Program-made: the position numbers and the translations under genes
Source of the DNA: Sebastes aleutianus
Taxonomy: Eukaryota > Chordata > Actinopteri > Perciformes > Sebastidae
Length of the DNA: 64,000 nucleotides
NCBI GenBank assembly: GCA_916700875.1
Contig: CAKAKS010000066.1
Location: 20,451,490 to 20,515,489 of the forward strand
Direction of reading: 5' to 3'
The notes under the pieces: generated by a model
The model's database searches: none
Told to the model about the DNA's origin: nothing
What the model saw: only the letters and a program-made list of their open reading frames with translations
Shown here: piece after piece, positions 1 to 11,558 of the stretch
How positions within the stretch are numbered: position 1 is the stretch's first letter
Layout: each line of letters starts with the position of its first letter

Positions 1-1157
1 AGTGCCACTCAATACAATCTCTAGTGCAAGATAGCAGCAGACATTTCAATAGAGAATTAAATGGACATTCAACCATGAATGACAAGTCTATTTGTCTCTG
101 CTAGACAGGATGTAGCAATATGTGGTCACAAACGTTTCAGCCATTACAGTACGTGTGAGCTCTCCATCTCCACACTGTGGCCCCGATTCTTGGAGGGCGC
201 ACTGGATTCGTGCTGCTCATCCCACACTCATCATGCTCCGGCACGACACTGCTGCTTTTGTTGAGCAGGGCGTGCCTTTGCCTGCAGGCACCCAGAGTGC
301 CAGGCTGAGACCCGGACTGGGTGGGCATGCGTGGAATGCAGATGAGGGTGAGAGGGGGCAGGGAGTGTCACAGACTAAATGGGGAGATTGAGGAGAGAGG
401 GGCATGACTGGCTTGGCCTTTGACCTGGCACGATCACAACAGCGTCTCTAGAGGGCAGAGGGGGGTTATGCTCCTTCGTCATCAACACCCACTGCCAATG
501 TGTGGACAAATTACACAAGACGGCCCACCAACGGCAGCACAGTGACCTCAGCCTCTGCCCACTGCACAGACGTGGACTCTCGGGTCTTGTGGGATATAAT
601 GTATTTTCATGTTTTGCGAGTATCTCTTCTGATCCATATACAGCGGCACCTGAGGGTAACTCATCTGCTAGTTAGAGAACAATTGCTCCCTTGCAGCATA
701 ACTAATCCTTTTTCAATATGCCTGTGCACAGATGGTTCAGTGTGGAGACCCATGCACAGTAGCTAAGCAAAAGTAAGAAATCTCATTTGATTACTGTTGT
801 AAGATCACAAGTAACAGGCTTTATACTTTGGGTTTTTACTTTTAAAATACAGACCGTGTCAAATACAGATTTGAAAATGAAGTGGAAGAAATATCTTGTG
901 TAATGTAGAATAGTTCATACAAACAACATAATGTCAAACAGTCACTTTTACATTTATAATTACACAATTATATGCCACATCCTGCATTTCAGCTGGAAAT
1001 TATGCAGAGGTCGATGCACCCACATCGCGAAGCATATAACTCACTCACAGAGCTCTCTAATGCACTTACAGGTTTTAGCACATGTCAACCTGTAATACAC
1101 TCTACTTCGAGGATTTAAATACATTAAGTCAGTCTGACTAAAACATCATCAGATGAA
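1..1157. other. pes1 downstream flank, no gene recognised
   Basis: This stretch lies 3' of the pes1 stop codon and probably includes the pes1 3' UTR. The open frames here are short, overlap on both strands and resemble no protein I know. No convincing AATAAA signal is visible on the minus strand close to the stop. TATAAA-like variants near 820 and 950 are weak candidates. Confidence 0.5.
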
Positions 1158-4100
1158 TCATTTTCTGGCCTTTTTCTTTGATTTTTCAGCATCATCATGG
1201 GCCTTCCTCTTGGCAGTCAGCTTGTTAGCCTGTAAGAGGAGAATGAAAGCAGTTACAGGTCAGTGAACTCTGGGGTTCATCGCTGGGCTTGAATGTACTC
1301 TACACACAGCAGCTATAGAATACTGTTAAACCAGATAAGATGTCTGATACTGAAAATAAAGGATCCAATGTTAAAAATGTAAGAATGTTATCTGCACAAA
1401 CACTGTTATCTACACACGAATCCATATTCAGTCAATAACGAAATGGAACAAACCTCTCGGATCTTTCTCTTTTTTCCGAACATGATCTTGTCGTAGAGGT
1501 ACTTTTCCTTTTTCTTCATCATCATGATGGCCAGACGTTTCTCCTCTGCTTTCTCCTCCTGCTCCAGGCGTTCTGGGTTTTCCACCTTCATTTTGCCAGC
1601 CGTCACTTTGACCGGCAGAGACTAAACAGAAGAGAGAGGAGTTGATGAAAGGTTCACAAAAACGGTTTGTAAAAACAGATGGCAACGAAAACAGATCAGA
1701 AGTCTCTTACCTTGCCCTGGGATCTATGTTCTTCCATCTTCTTCAGATTCTTCTCCTCTGCCTCTTCATCATCATCTTCCGCTTCTTCATCTTCCTCCTC
1801 TTCGTCGTCGTCTTCCTCTTCTTCTTCCTCCTCCTCTTCCTCCTGTTCATTGGCTATGATGGAAGTAAAATATATAAATGATGTGTCCGTGGTCTCTGCG
1901 TTATTATGCACCCCCTTTAAGTTTAATTCTTTAACAACCGACTCACAATGGATGTAATAAGGATTTTTTTGACTCTGATCAATAGAAAAAATATTCTTTA
2001 GTATAAAATCTCTATAAATTGATCTAAAAGTATCACAAATACCAAACAACAAAAACAGATTTCACATGTATCCACCCCCGACTATGATGAAACTTACTTA
2101 TTACAGGTGCGGCCGATTGTTTTTAGAAGTCACATAATTGACTGAATAGCAGGGCTGGGGCTATATCACGATATAGGTCATTTCATATCTCGATAACGAT
2201 ATATATCACAATGTAGCATGTTTTCTGGTAATTCAATAAATAAATAAATAGTCTATATGAAATAACCACATGTTAAAGCCTAGTTTTGTAAACTGCTGTG
2301 TGAATTAAATACTTGCCAAATGAAAAGTGCAAAATGATCAGTCTTAAGTGAAGTTATAGAGAAAAAATAAATAAATATAGGCCTAGCCTATATCGCGATA
2401 GAAACAATATAGCAAAATGTATACAATAGACATTTTTATATTGTTTTGACGATATATATTGTCATATTGCCCATCCCTACTGAGTCGCAATCACCTGTGT
2501 GTAATTAAGGTGTGATCATTGATTGAAGGCTAAACATACCTACATCCTAATTAGAATCACTGTGATTCAATGTCGTAAAACAATAAAAAGATTTTAAAGT
2601 TTTTTAAAGGCACTGAATGAAAGACGATACGTCAGAGAAATGCTTGGGTTCCTACCAGGTTTTTCTCCTCGCTGTAAGGCCATGATTTTCAGTTTTTCGG
2701 GGGGCACATAGTCTCCGTCCTTCTCCTCCACGAAGGGAGAGAGGTGGGGGGGCAGAGTCACTCCAAGGAAGTAGTCCTCCACTGGCAGGAGGATTTTGGC
2801 GTTGACACAATCATACACCCACTGGGGCTGGATGTAGTACCTAAAACAAATTGTATCATAGTAAAACAGTGCATATCTTATATATGGTGGGGAGGATGGA
2901 AGTGACGTGATGCTTTGAAAATGCAGAGCGGGATAAAGAAAGAGGACAGGGTCTGTCAAACATGATGAAGAACAAGGTTGCTTTGAGGAAAGAGAGCGGA
3001 GAGACGACTCTGAAAGGAGGCATTGTAGAGGATATGGTAGTGTACAAGGAGAGAGGGGCACAATTAATCAGCAGACTTCCTGTATTTAGGATTCAGAAAT
3101 ATACTGTAAGTCAAACTGGTTGTATACAATGATGTGATCTATGTGTTTGAAAATAAAGAAAAATGTTAAAAACATTCCTTTACCTGTTGATATACTGTTT
3201 GTCAACGTTGGGTCTGTCAACAACTTGATGCGTGATGGTCTCATCCGTCACCTCGTATGTGCTGCCGATGCTAAGAGACTTGTCCCAGGACACCTCGCCA
3301 CCAAAACACCTGGAAGGCAGCAGCAACACACAAACGATAGATAAGAGGCTTTGCATCAGTTTGAGATTTATACGGACGGCTTATTTATTTCTCCTGCAGC
3401 AGCTCTCACTCACCTGATGAGGAAAGCCAGCGACTCTCTGGGCACTTCTCTGTTGAGGAAGACCCTGATCCCCTCAAAAAGCTTTTTCTGAGCTTCCTGC
3501 TGTTTCTCTTCTTTTTCCCTGGCCTCCATCTTTTCCATGTCCTCCTGAAGAAAAGCATTACAAGGAAACATTTAATGATGTTTTTGTAAAGGCTGGAGGA
3601 TTAAAAAGACACTGTTTTGTTGGAGTCATCGAGTAGTTCTTTGAATTCACTGTTACGCAATGTCTGACAAAATGATGTACACATGTTACAGCAGTTTTAA
3701 AAGGCTTGTGTTTGACCCATCAGGGAAGATCAGCACTGTAAACTCCATCGTGATATTTCCTGGGCTGTTGGAAAGTTGCCAATCTGAGAAACAACTGGAA
3801 CTAGGCCCATGTTGTTGAAATGCAGTTGAAGTTTTTGAGTTCTGAAAAAGGTTTCTGGTTGAACAGGGCTACTAGTTGAGAACATTAAACCAGTTGTGCA
3901 CAACAAGCGTGTGAGGAGCATCTCGTCCTTAGCAACCAAACATGAAGCTGTAGTCCCCAGTCTCACACCTCCATAAGATTTGACTCCTCTGACAAACATA
4001 TGTGAACTCTCACTTCTGCCTTCAGAGACCAATTAGTTTATCAACTGTTTCATTACCATGATATCAACGTTTTATTCTAAGTACATTCAAAACAGATAAG

Positions 4101-7100
4101 GTACAGCAAACCACATTTTGTAAACTGGTTCTCTTACTTCTTCAACAGGAAACTTGTCGAGTTCAGCCTCCTCCTCCTCTGCAGTGGAAACCACCCGTGC
4201 CAGGCTGGTACTCAGAGCTGACAGTTTCTGCACAACCAAAAAACAAAAGTTTAGAACAACAATCCCTAATTTTGTTATTTACATGCACACTTAACTCATC
4301 ATTACAGTGAATAACCAGATAAAAGGTACCACTTCAGTTAAAGAAACAACATAATTTGCACTACTACAAGTTTACACAATATCTTTGATAATGTCCAGAA
4401 GGATGTGTGGTATCCTGTAAGGGGGAAAGTGGAAAGACCATAGTGTGTACATTTTTACAAGTTAATGAATTTGTCTACTGCTGCTAACAATGCCGTTTTG
4501 TGTAGAAACACTGCTTTGCATCAGGTTTAATGGATGTCCTATCTTGCACAGGGACCGAATCAAACCGCTAGATGTAATCAGTAAGAACAAGGCAGTGTTC
4601 AGACAGACGTCTGCACTGCATAAAAAAACAATGCTCATTAATTTTAATGATGCCACTTCATCGCCACAGCAAGGGTGCTGACACGCAGGGGTCCTGACAC
4701 GCAGGGGTCCATTAACAAACAAACAAACCAACGAAATTAATAAATAATAAATATTCGCAGCATCATCCAGAAAATAGGTTGGACCTGCCTCAACGTAATG
4801 TGACATCATCTGGCAACACCCTACGGTGGCCAATCAACATGAACAAGCTCACATTCCTGGTTGATTACTTAGTAACGTGAACGGGTTAATTCTAGTCTAC
4901 CTTGTAATTGATGCAACAGGTTTAAATTATTGATATGTCTTTAGGAAAATCTTTCCTCATAGTATTCAGTATCTGAAAAATGCAGCAGTCCCTGAGTGTT
5001 TTTTTCAAGCATGGTGTCATTATTGGTCTGAATTCCTGATAAGGTCTATAAAGTAATTTAAAGGATTGACTGATAATTCATGTCTGTTAATCGGGTTATG
5101 TGTTACAAAACAGTCAATATGAACAGATCAGAATAATAATAAGAAAAGACATTCTAAAATTCCAGAGCATTATGTCTCTTCAGAATAATGTGCTGGTTAC
5201 TCTGGATAATCCACAGATGTCCCTGTGATGAGATGCCATTTTCAATGCAATGAACACCATAAACAATATTGTTCCACCGCTGTTGTATTGACGTGAAAGT
5301 AATGAGGCAGAAATGTCAAAAATATATATATATTAAAAAAATAAATAAAAGCAATACTATCTGTATGATTAGATACCGCTAGAAGTAAGAAGTGAGTGGT
5401 TTGATGGATCTTTTAAAATGATTCAAGGTAAAAAAGCCTCACCTCTAGGTAGCTTTCTGAATCCATGGCATAGTCATCATCATCATTCTCTTCCTTCACC
5501 TCGGACTCGGCTTTAATCTCCAACTGCAAAAGGAGGGATGACATTAACACAGTACAGGTGTGCCAACAGGTAACCAATAAATCCTCATTATAATCCTGCA
5601 GCATAACTGTTTTTAACTCCATATCATCACAAGTTAAATCTTATTGAAATCAGTCACAATAAAAGATTTGAGATACTTGAGAATACTAACACTTTTGTAA
5701 AATATAAGATTTTAGTCTAAAATACAACAACATAGCCACTGAATCAATGTGACAAATGTGAGATTTTAATTCATTTTTTAGTAACATAACTATCACTATA
5801 ATACTGTAACAATTATTACAATACAAATTTTGTCTGTACTGACCACCCACAATTATTGATGTCAGATAAATAAGGTGTTAAAAATGCATATATAATATGC
5901 ATTTATATAGAGAAAAGCCCTTGTGACTGTTTCAGAGTCCAAGATACCTTTGGTGGGTAGAGCAGGTTGAGGGAATGGTAGAGTCTGAAGTTGATGAACC
6001 CCAGGAGAGTGGTGTACAACTCTGTGAAAGTTGCCATTACTCTGTAGTCGACATCTGTTGGGTGCTGAAAGGGGGAAAAAAGAGTTTAACTAAGTCTCAG
6101 TGGTAAAATTAATGAACATGAGTAGAGCTGCAGCCTGAACTAACGAATATTTTCATTGTCGATTAATCTGTCAATTATTTTCTGGATTAATCAATTAGTT
6201 GTTTGGTCTATAAAATGTCAGAAAATTATGAGAAATGTCAATCAGTGTTTTCCAAAGCCCAAGATGACGTCTTCAAATGTCTTGTTTTGTCCACAACTCA
6301 AAGATATTCAGTTTACTTTCATAGATGAGTAAAGAAACCATTCACATTTAAGAAACTGTAATCATAGATTTTTTTTTTTTTTTTCTTAAATTACTCAAAC
6401 CGATTAATCGATTATCAAAATAGTTGGCAATTATAATCCCTGGAGCACACAAAGACCTCGGAGCAGTCAGCAAACTCATGTCAACGTTTACACAGAAGAG
6501 TAACTCCACTCCATCAGCCAACAAAGCCTAAAAGTTTGTTTCGTGTATGACAGCAACACTGCTGGTTGACTATATGATTAGTCCAAATGCTGACAGAGCT
6601 GTGTGTCAACCTTCAGTGTAATCCTATAATAATAAAATCACTGCTTAATGTTAGCATAATCTCTATGGACTGCGTTTCATCATTTACTTACATCATGGGA
6701 GAACTGATATGGCACCAGCCATGTAATGAGCTGTCCCATCACCTCAGCTTGGTAATATATTCCCTTGATGGAGATGAAAACCTATCAAGAACAGACAAGT
6801 GTTAGTTCATTACAGAACAGAGGTCAATGAACTCAAGGCATATCACCACTATCATATATATCATATATATAAAGATGGTTGCTGTGCAGTTTAGTGGCAC
6901 CTTTCTGAGAGCACGAGATGTGATCACATAGTTCATCCACTCCACAGTGAGGCGTCTGCACAGCTGGATTGTCTGAACGTGACATTTTCCTGTTCGAGCG
7001 AAGGTGGAGAAGAGGAAGCACATGCAGAGGGAGTCGTCGATGTCACGGAGAGCATCAATGAAGGAGGGGTACCTGTCACAAAAAGGAGCACCAGTGAGGA

Positions 7101-10049
7101 AACACAACTTCAAAAGTAATTTATCTTACCCTAAAAAACTCAGACGCAGAGAGTCAGTTAAAGTAAACATTGCCCTCCTACAGTATGTTGAGTGCGGAGA
7201 ATAACACTGTCTCACCTTTCTTTGATGATGTGGTCCAATTTATAGCAGGGCTTGTTCTCCCTCAGTCGCTCAACATTAGTCCACTCTGTTTTTCCATAAG
7301 CCCTCTTAAGTTTGCGTACAAATACCTGTTAAGATAAAACATTTTGGAAAGTAAGACAGTGGTCACATTTTCTAACATTACTGCAGAAAAAACTCCATGG
7401 AAACAACAAGAATTTCCTATAACAAAGAACAAATTACATTTAGGTTTAGTTACAAATGATTTACTTTCTTTGTATGGGAAGAAGTAATCTATCCACAACA
7501 ACACAGCTCAATTAAGATTTTTTTAAATAAACTTGTGCTTTTAAGCATGTTCAAACGATTGTGTTGAACTTCATTTTTTAAAAATAGGAAAAAAATATGC
7601 CTGTAATACCTTGTATTCTCTGAACTTGCCAACGATTGGCTCATGCAGCAGAAAGCGGATGTCCTTGAGCAGGTAGAAGGTTCTCGGGGCTGTAGATCCC
7701 TTGTTCACCTTCTTCTTGTGCTTGGGCTCATGAGGGTAGATGCCTTTAAGGATGCACAGTCGCCTGAAAATCGGAGAGAGATCAGGAATTAATTGCCCGT
7801 CACATGTCTGCTGTTTGGGTCCGTCTGGCAAGCCGGGTGACATGAAGAAATAATTCTCAACAAATGTATGTGCTTGGGAGTAGGGTTAGCTGTTGTGATG
7901 ACGTATACCACCAATCATTCATGACAAAATTAATCGCTAACCATTTTGATAACTGATTAGCCTTTTTAGTCATTATCAAACAAAAACATCCAACCATTGA
8001 CTAAAATATGAGCATCTGATGCTTTTGTTTGTTTTTTTGTAATTTTATTCTGAATGTATTTTCACTCAGAATATCTTTAGGTTTTGGGCTGCTGGTTCCA
8101 AAGATCATAGATCATTTTGAGTTCTCAAAAGTTGAGATATGCATTTGCCACCATTTTCTGACAAATTATGGACTAATTGAAAAAAATTACAGGCAGATTA
8201 ATCATTCATGGTGCAGCCCTAATACCAAAGAATACCAAAATGTATACCGTTTATACCAAGGTAGAAATCCCCTCGGTTGTATAAGGAATTTGCAACAATG
8301 CTGTAAATCAGTGGGCTTGACTGTTTTACACTGGATTTACAGGATTCACCTTGATTTGTATTGAATTCACAGTATTAGCTACAAACAAACATTCCCATCT
8401 GGTTATTTTGTCTATAAATTATTTTTCAACTACATTCTCAGAAATTTTACTCTCAGTATACACACTCAGGTGCAAGTTTATTAGCTCCACCTATCTCAAA
8501 GTAATGTAGTCAACAACCCTGAAATACATCTCTGAATCTCTGGACTGTTTTAAGCGGCTTCTAAAAACCCATCTCTATAGTTAACCCTTTCTATAGGCCT
8601 CATCCACATGTGTGTTTGTCTGTTTTTGTTTGATCTGTTTCTCGTTGTTTGTGTGTTTCATATTGTAATTTTTCCTTGTTTTCATCATTGTTTGATGTTT
8701 AATTTGTGTGTGAAGCGGTTTGTAACGGTGTGTTTTAAAAGGTGCTATATAAATAAAGCTTTACTTACTTCCTGCCTTCCTAAAGTCTATAATGGTGAGT
8801 TTCCATGTTTTAAAGAGTTGTTGATTCACCTTTATGGACCATTCAGAGGCTGCAGTTTATGTTGATGTTTAACTGTATTGTGTTATACTGAGAGGTGTTG
8901 ATATTTTGTTAACCCTTCATATAAATGGGTGGACAAAATATTAGAAACATCTCTCAGTATAATAATAAAATACAATTCACCAGCATCAAACTATAGCCCC
9001 AAAAGTGACCATAAACTTGAATCAACACCTTTCTAAAATAGTTTCAACAAAATGTGAGCATTATAACCAGGGAATGAAATTAGCACCTGCCACTTGTCAA
9101 ATACAGGGTAAATGTTGGTTGTGGCAGGAGATAATGTCAGGTCACTTGCCACCATGGCAGACAGGTTTTCCTAATATTAAAAAATATTATTTTTAAAAAG
9201 CAATTCTAAAGCCTAAATTAAATATATGGTAACACTTCATTTTACAGGTCCACAAATTTCATGGTATTTAGGTTATAATTAGCAAGTAACCTATTTGAAA
9301 TTTCTTTGGAATTACTGCCAGATTACTACAATATTTACCTATAAATCTATTGAAAATTACTTATTTTATTAAATGTGTGGACCTGTAAAATGAAGTGTTA
9401 CCAAATATAGTCATGGATTAAGGTTACATGATATCTTATATAATTCTATGGTCTGGTACCACTGACTCAGTATTTACAATTTTAAAGCGTTCTACCTACT
9501 GTAGATTTCAGAAGTGTCAGATAAATCATGCGTGGCCGGTAGAAATGTTCAGTGACCTGCCACAGTGGAAGGTGAGGAAAAAGGTTGATTTCAGACCCTG
9601 ATTATAACCTCCATGAAGGTGGGATATATTGCAGAACTGTTGCATTCGTGTTAACTATAATAACTGAGTGTATGTCAAACCACATGCACCACGATGCACA
9701 GTCAGGCATGTTACCTGAAGTCTGGGAGGCTGAGCGATAACTTCTTGCGAGCTTTGTTTCTGGTGATGTAGTTGGTGACAGAGCCCCTCTCATACTGGAA
9801 AAACAAAGCACAGACGACCACATTACATTCACAAATCATAACACTTTAATTCATAGTCACGTTAACTAGATGATTTGACCTAAAACGCTAATCTGCACCC
9901 AACAGATTTAACCAAACAGAAAAACAAACTTCAGCTAGCCCCGTTAGCTAACTAGCCAGCCAGGCTGCTCGGTGAGTTAATGTTAATGTTTCTGAGCCTG
10001 ACATTAGTCCGACATCAACTCTCACCTTTTTCTTCTGAAGACCTCCCAT
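1158..10049 (-). CDS. pes1: Pescadillo (PES1), ribosome biogenesis factor, 15 exons
   Basis: Pescadillo is a nucleolar member of the PeBoW complex (with BOP1 and WDR12), needed for 27S/32S pre-rRNA processing and 60S subunit maturation. Exons in transcript order: 10049-10026, 9794-9715, 7763-7610, 7325-7216, 7072-6901, 6781-6692, 6064-5948, 5523-5443, 4227-4138, 3544-3414, 3309-3184, 2840-2656, 1853-1711, 1621-1454, 1229-1158. They sum to 1743 nt, giving 580 aa plus stop (human 588). Visible parts are the start [13 protein letters not shown], the conserved N-terminal pescadillo domain with [19 protein letters not shown], a BRCT domain at about residues 327-420 ([20 protein letters not shown]), an acidic Glu/Asp run at about 457-490, and a basic tail ([20 protein letters not shown], then KSKKKARK) that looks like nucleolar targeting. 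Every junction keeps frame. Head-to-head with p2rx2. Confidence 0.97.
1760..1844 (-). repeat. Coding trinucleotide-rich acidic tract in pes1 exon 13
   Basis: On the plus strand this is an impure run of TCC/TCT/TCG/TCA triplets. In the pes1 frame it reads almost only Glu and Asp codons. The acidic tract is normal for pescadillo proteins, but its length is likely to vary between alleles and species. Confidence 0.85.
2150..2480. mobile_element. hAT-like MITE, ATATCG-rich family, copy 1
   Basis: This copy begins CAGGGCTGGGGCTATATC and ends with the rough complement (ATTGCCCATCCCTA). The interior is AT-rich with repeated GATATA/ATATCG motifs. Related copies lie at 17807-18174, 32178-32525 and 46478-46848. 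CAGGG-type ends suggest a hAT-derived non-autonomous element. It lies in pes1 intron 12. Confidence 0.6.
6124..6446. mobile_element. MITE rich in ATTAATCGATTA, copy A
   Basis: The element starts near AGAGCTGCAGCCTGAAC and contains TCGATTAATC motifs near both ends. Its interior carries GTCAGAAAATTATGAGAAATG-like sequence and a T tract. A diverged copy in the opposite orientation is at 7881-8221. Both sit in pes1 introns. Confidence 0.5.
7881..8221. mobile_element. MITE rich in ATTAATCGATTA, copy B
   Basis: Diverged, inverted relative of the copy at 6124-6446. It starts near GGGTTAGCTGTTGTGATG and ends ATTCATGGTGCAGCCCTAA. Intron 2 of pes1 hosts it. The 111-codon open frame across it has no recognisable product. 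Confidence 0.45.
8521..8770 (+). mobile_element. LINE 3' end fragment (L2/CR1 type)
   Basis: The sequence resembles the 3' portion of a fish non-LTR retrotransposon and ends in the typical GGTGCTATATAAATAAAGCT followed by short repeats. Only the tail is present, consistent with 5' truncation on insertion. It lies in pes1 intron 2. Confidence 0.5.
9228..9402. mobile_element. 175-bp MITE with about 30-bp terminal inverted repeats
   Basis: The left end GGTAACACTTCATTTTACAG and the right end CTGTAAAATGAAGTGTTACC are perfect complements, and the inverted repeat continues through a GTCCACA segment. The interior is AT-rich and non-coding. The element is in pes1 intron 2. Confidence 0.85.
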
Positions 10050-10159
10050 TTATAAACGATATGTGAGCCTCCACACAAGTTCTGGTAGATTAAAACAGTC
10101 TGTAAATGAAGCGCTTAAGAGGTGAACACAACAACACGCTGGCTACAGAGACCAGCAGC

Positions 10160-10185
10160 AGATCCACGTGTTTGACATGCGCAGA
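10160..10185. promoter_or_regulatory. Candidate pes1 promoter motifs: E-box and NRF1-like half site
   Basis: A CACGTG E-box is at 10165-10170, about 115 bp upstream of the pes1 start codon, followed immediately by CATGCGCAG, an NRF1-type half site. The surroundings are GC-rich (GGGGGCGGCCGC near 10225). Myc/MAX binding to CACGTG in ribosome-biogenesis genes is well known. Its use here is inferred from position and motif only. Confidence 0.45.
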
Positions 10186-10354
10186 GGAGGAGGAGGAGCC
10201 AGCAGCTATCAGGACCCGGGAGGAGGGGGCGGCCGCTACTCCGCCTGTATAAAAAACAAACAAAAAAACAACGCTCACTGTGAAAGGTAAAAGGTTTTAA
10301 ATTGTCTACAGAATTAGTTTATGTGCAGAACTGTAAGCATTGGTTTTCAGTTTT

Positions 10355-11030
10355 TACAGATAATTTAAATGGAAACGACATTTCGTGTTTTGCAAACAAA
10401 AGAGCGAAAAGGACAAAAAAAAAAGAATAAATAATTGGCAGAAAACAAACAAAACCACAATAAATAAATAAATATAATTAAATACAAATTTTATTGAATA
10501 CAATAAAAACACTTAAATAAATGGAAATGAGATTTCGTGTTTTACAAACAAAAGAGCGAAAAGGACAAAAAAATGAATAAATAATTGGCAGAAAACAAAC
10601 AAAACCACAATAAATAAATTTAATTAAATAAAATTTAATAAAAATGTTATTGAATACAATAAAAACAATTAAATAAATGGAAACGACATTTTGTGTTTTA
10701 CAAACAAAAGAGCGAAAAGGACAAAAATGAATAAATAATTGGCAGAAAACAAACAAAACCACAATAAATAAATAAATAAAATAAAATTAAAATTGTATTG
10801 AATACAATAAAAACACTTAAATAAATGGAAATGACATTTCGTGTTTTACAAACAAAAGAGCGAAAAGGACAAAAAAATGAATAAATAATTGGCAGAAAAC
10901 AAACAAAACCACAATAAATAAATAAATAAAATAAAATAAAAATAAAGTAAATTAAATTTAATTAAATTAAATTAAATTAAATTAATTTTTTTTTTATTGA
11001 ATACAATAAAAACAATTAAATAAAATAATC
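10355..11030. repeat. Minisatellite with about 150-bp unit, four copies
   Basis: The marker AAAGAGCGAAAAGGAC recurs near 10399, 10551, 10707 and 10855, giving spacings of about 152, 156 and 148 bp. Each unit also holds an ATAATTGGCAGAAAACAAAC segment, a TAAATAAATA tract and a TTGAATACAATAAAAAC segment. The last unit degrades into (AAATT)n and A-rich sequence. The array fills most of the pes1-p2rx2 gap. The open frame across it is an artefact of the repeat. Confidence 0.9.
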
Positions 11031-11558
11031 GGCAGAGCCACAAAATATACACCTGAGTTTCCCTAGGCCTATGACATCTCTCAACCATAAAATGTAGGCT
11101 AACTGGGATGTTGTGTTTATTTATTTATTTTTCTAGTTAGGAGACTAGTCTGTGTGCTATCAACAATACAAAGGTCACGATCTTGTAATTAGCTCCTCTA
11201 TGTGGACTATCCTCTCATGGGACACCAACTATTATGGCAATTTAAGAATCAGGTACTCAACTGCAGAACTGTATAAGCACCTTATTCAGATTTTAAGTCT
11301 GATTTAATAAACACCATAAAGCTGTAGGCTACAATCATCAGAATAAACTGACATGAAATAAAATGTATGATTCAACCACATCTGAACCCCACCCCCTTCT
11401 CCTCTGCCTCTCTGTGGTTGGTGCCAGGGATGCTGGAGAGAGATGCAGACTGGAGCTGAGAGTGGGAAAGAAGAATAGTGAGAGAAATAAAAGTAAAAAG
11501 CTGGATACAGAGAGACAGAATCTCAGATAAATAAGACTTCACCAGGACATCTAAAGAT
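11031..11558 (+). other. p2rx2 5' flank and likely 5' UTR
   Basis: No gene lies here. A CCCCACCCCC tract and purine-rich GAGAGAGATG stretches occur at 11385-11530. An in-frame TAA lies shortly upstream of the p2rx2 ATG at 11559, which supports that start. No TATA box is obvious. Confidence 0.4.

Noticed and set aside
1642..1957. Two plus-strand open frames with poly-Ser and poly-Phe/Leu
   Set aside because: They are antisense shadows of the pes1 acidic exon; the minus frame matches pescadillo and splices correctly.
10478..10762. 94-codon minus-strand open frame
   Set aside because: It lies within the 150-bp minisatellite, and its protein is a Phe-rich translation of the repeat unit.
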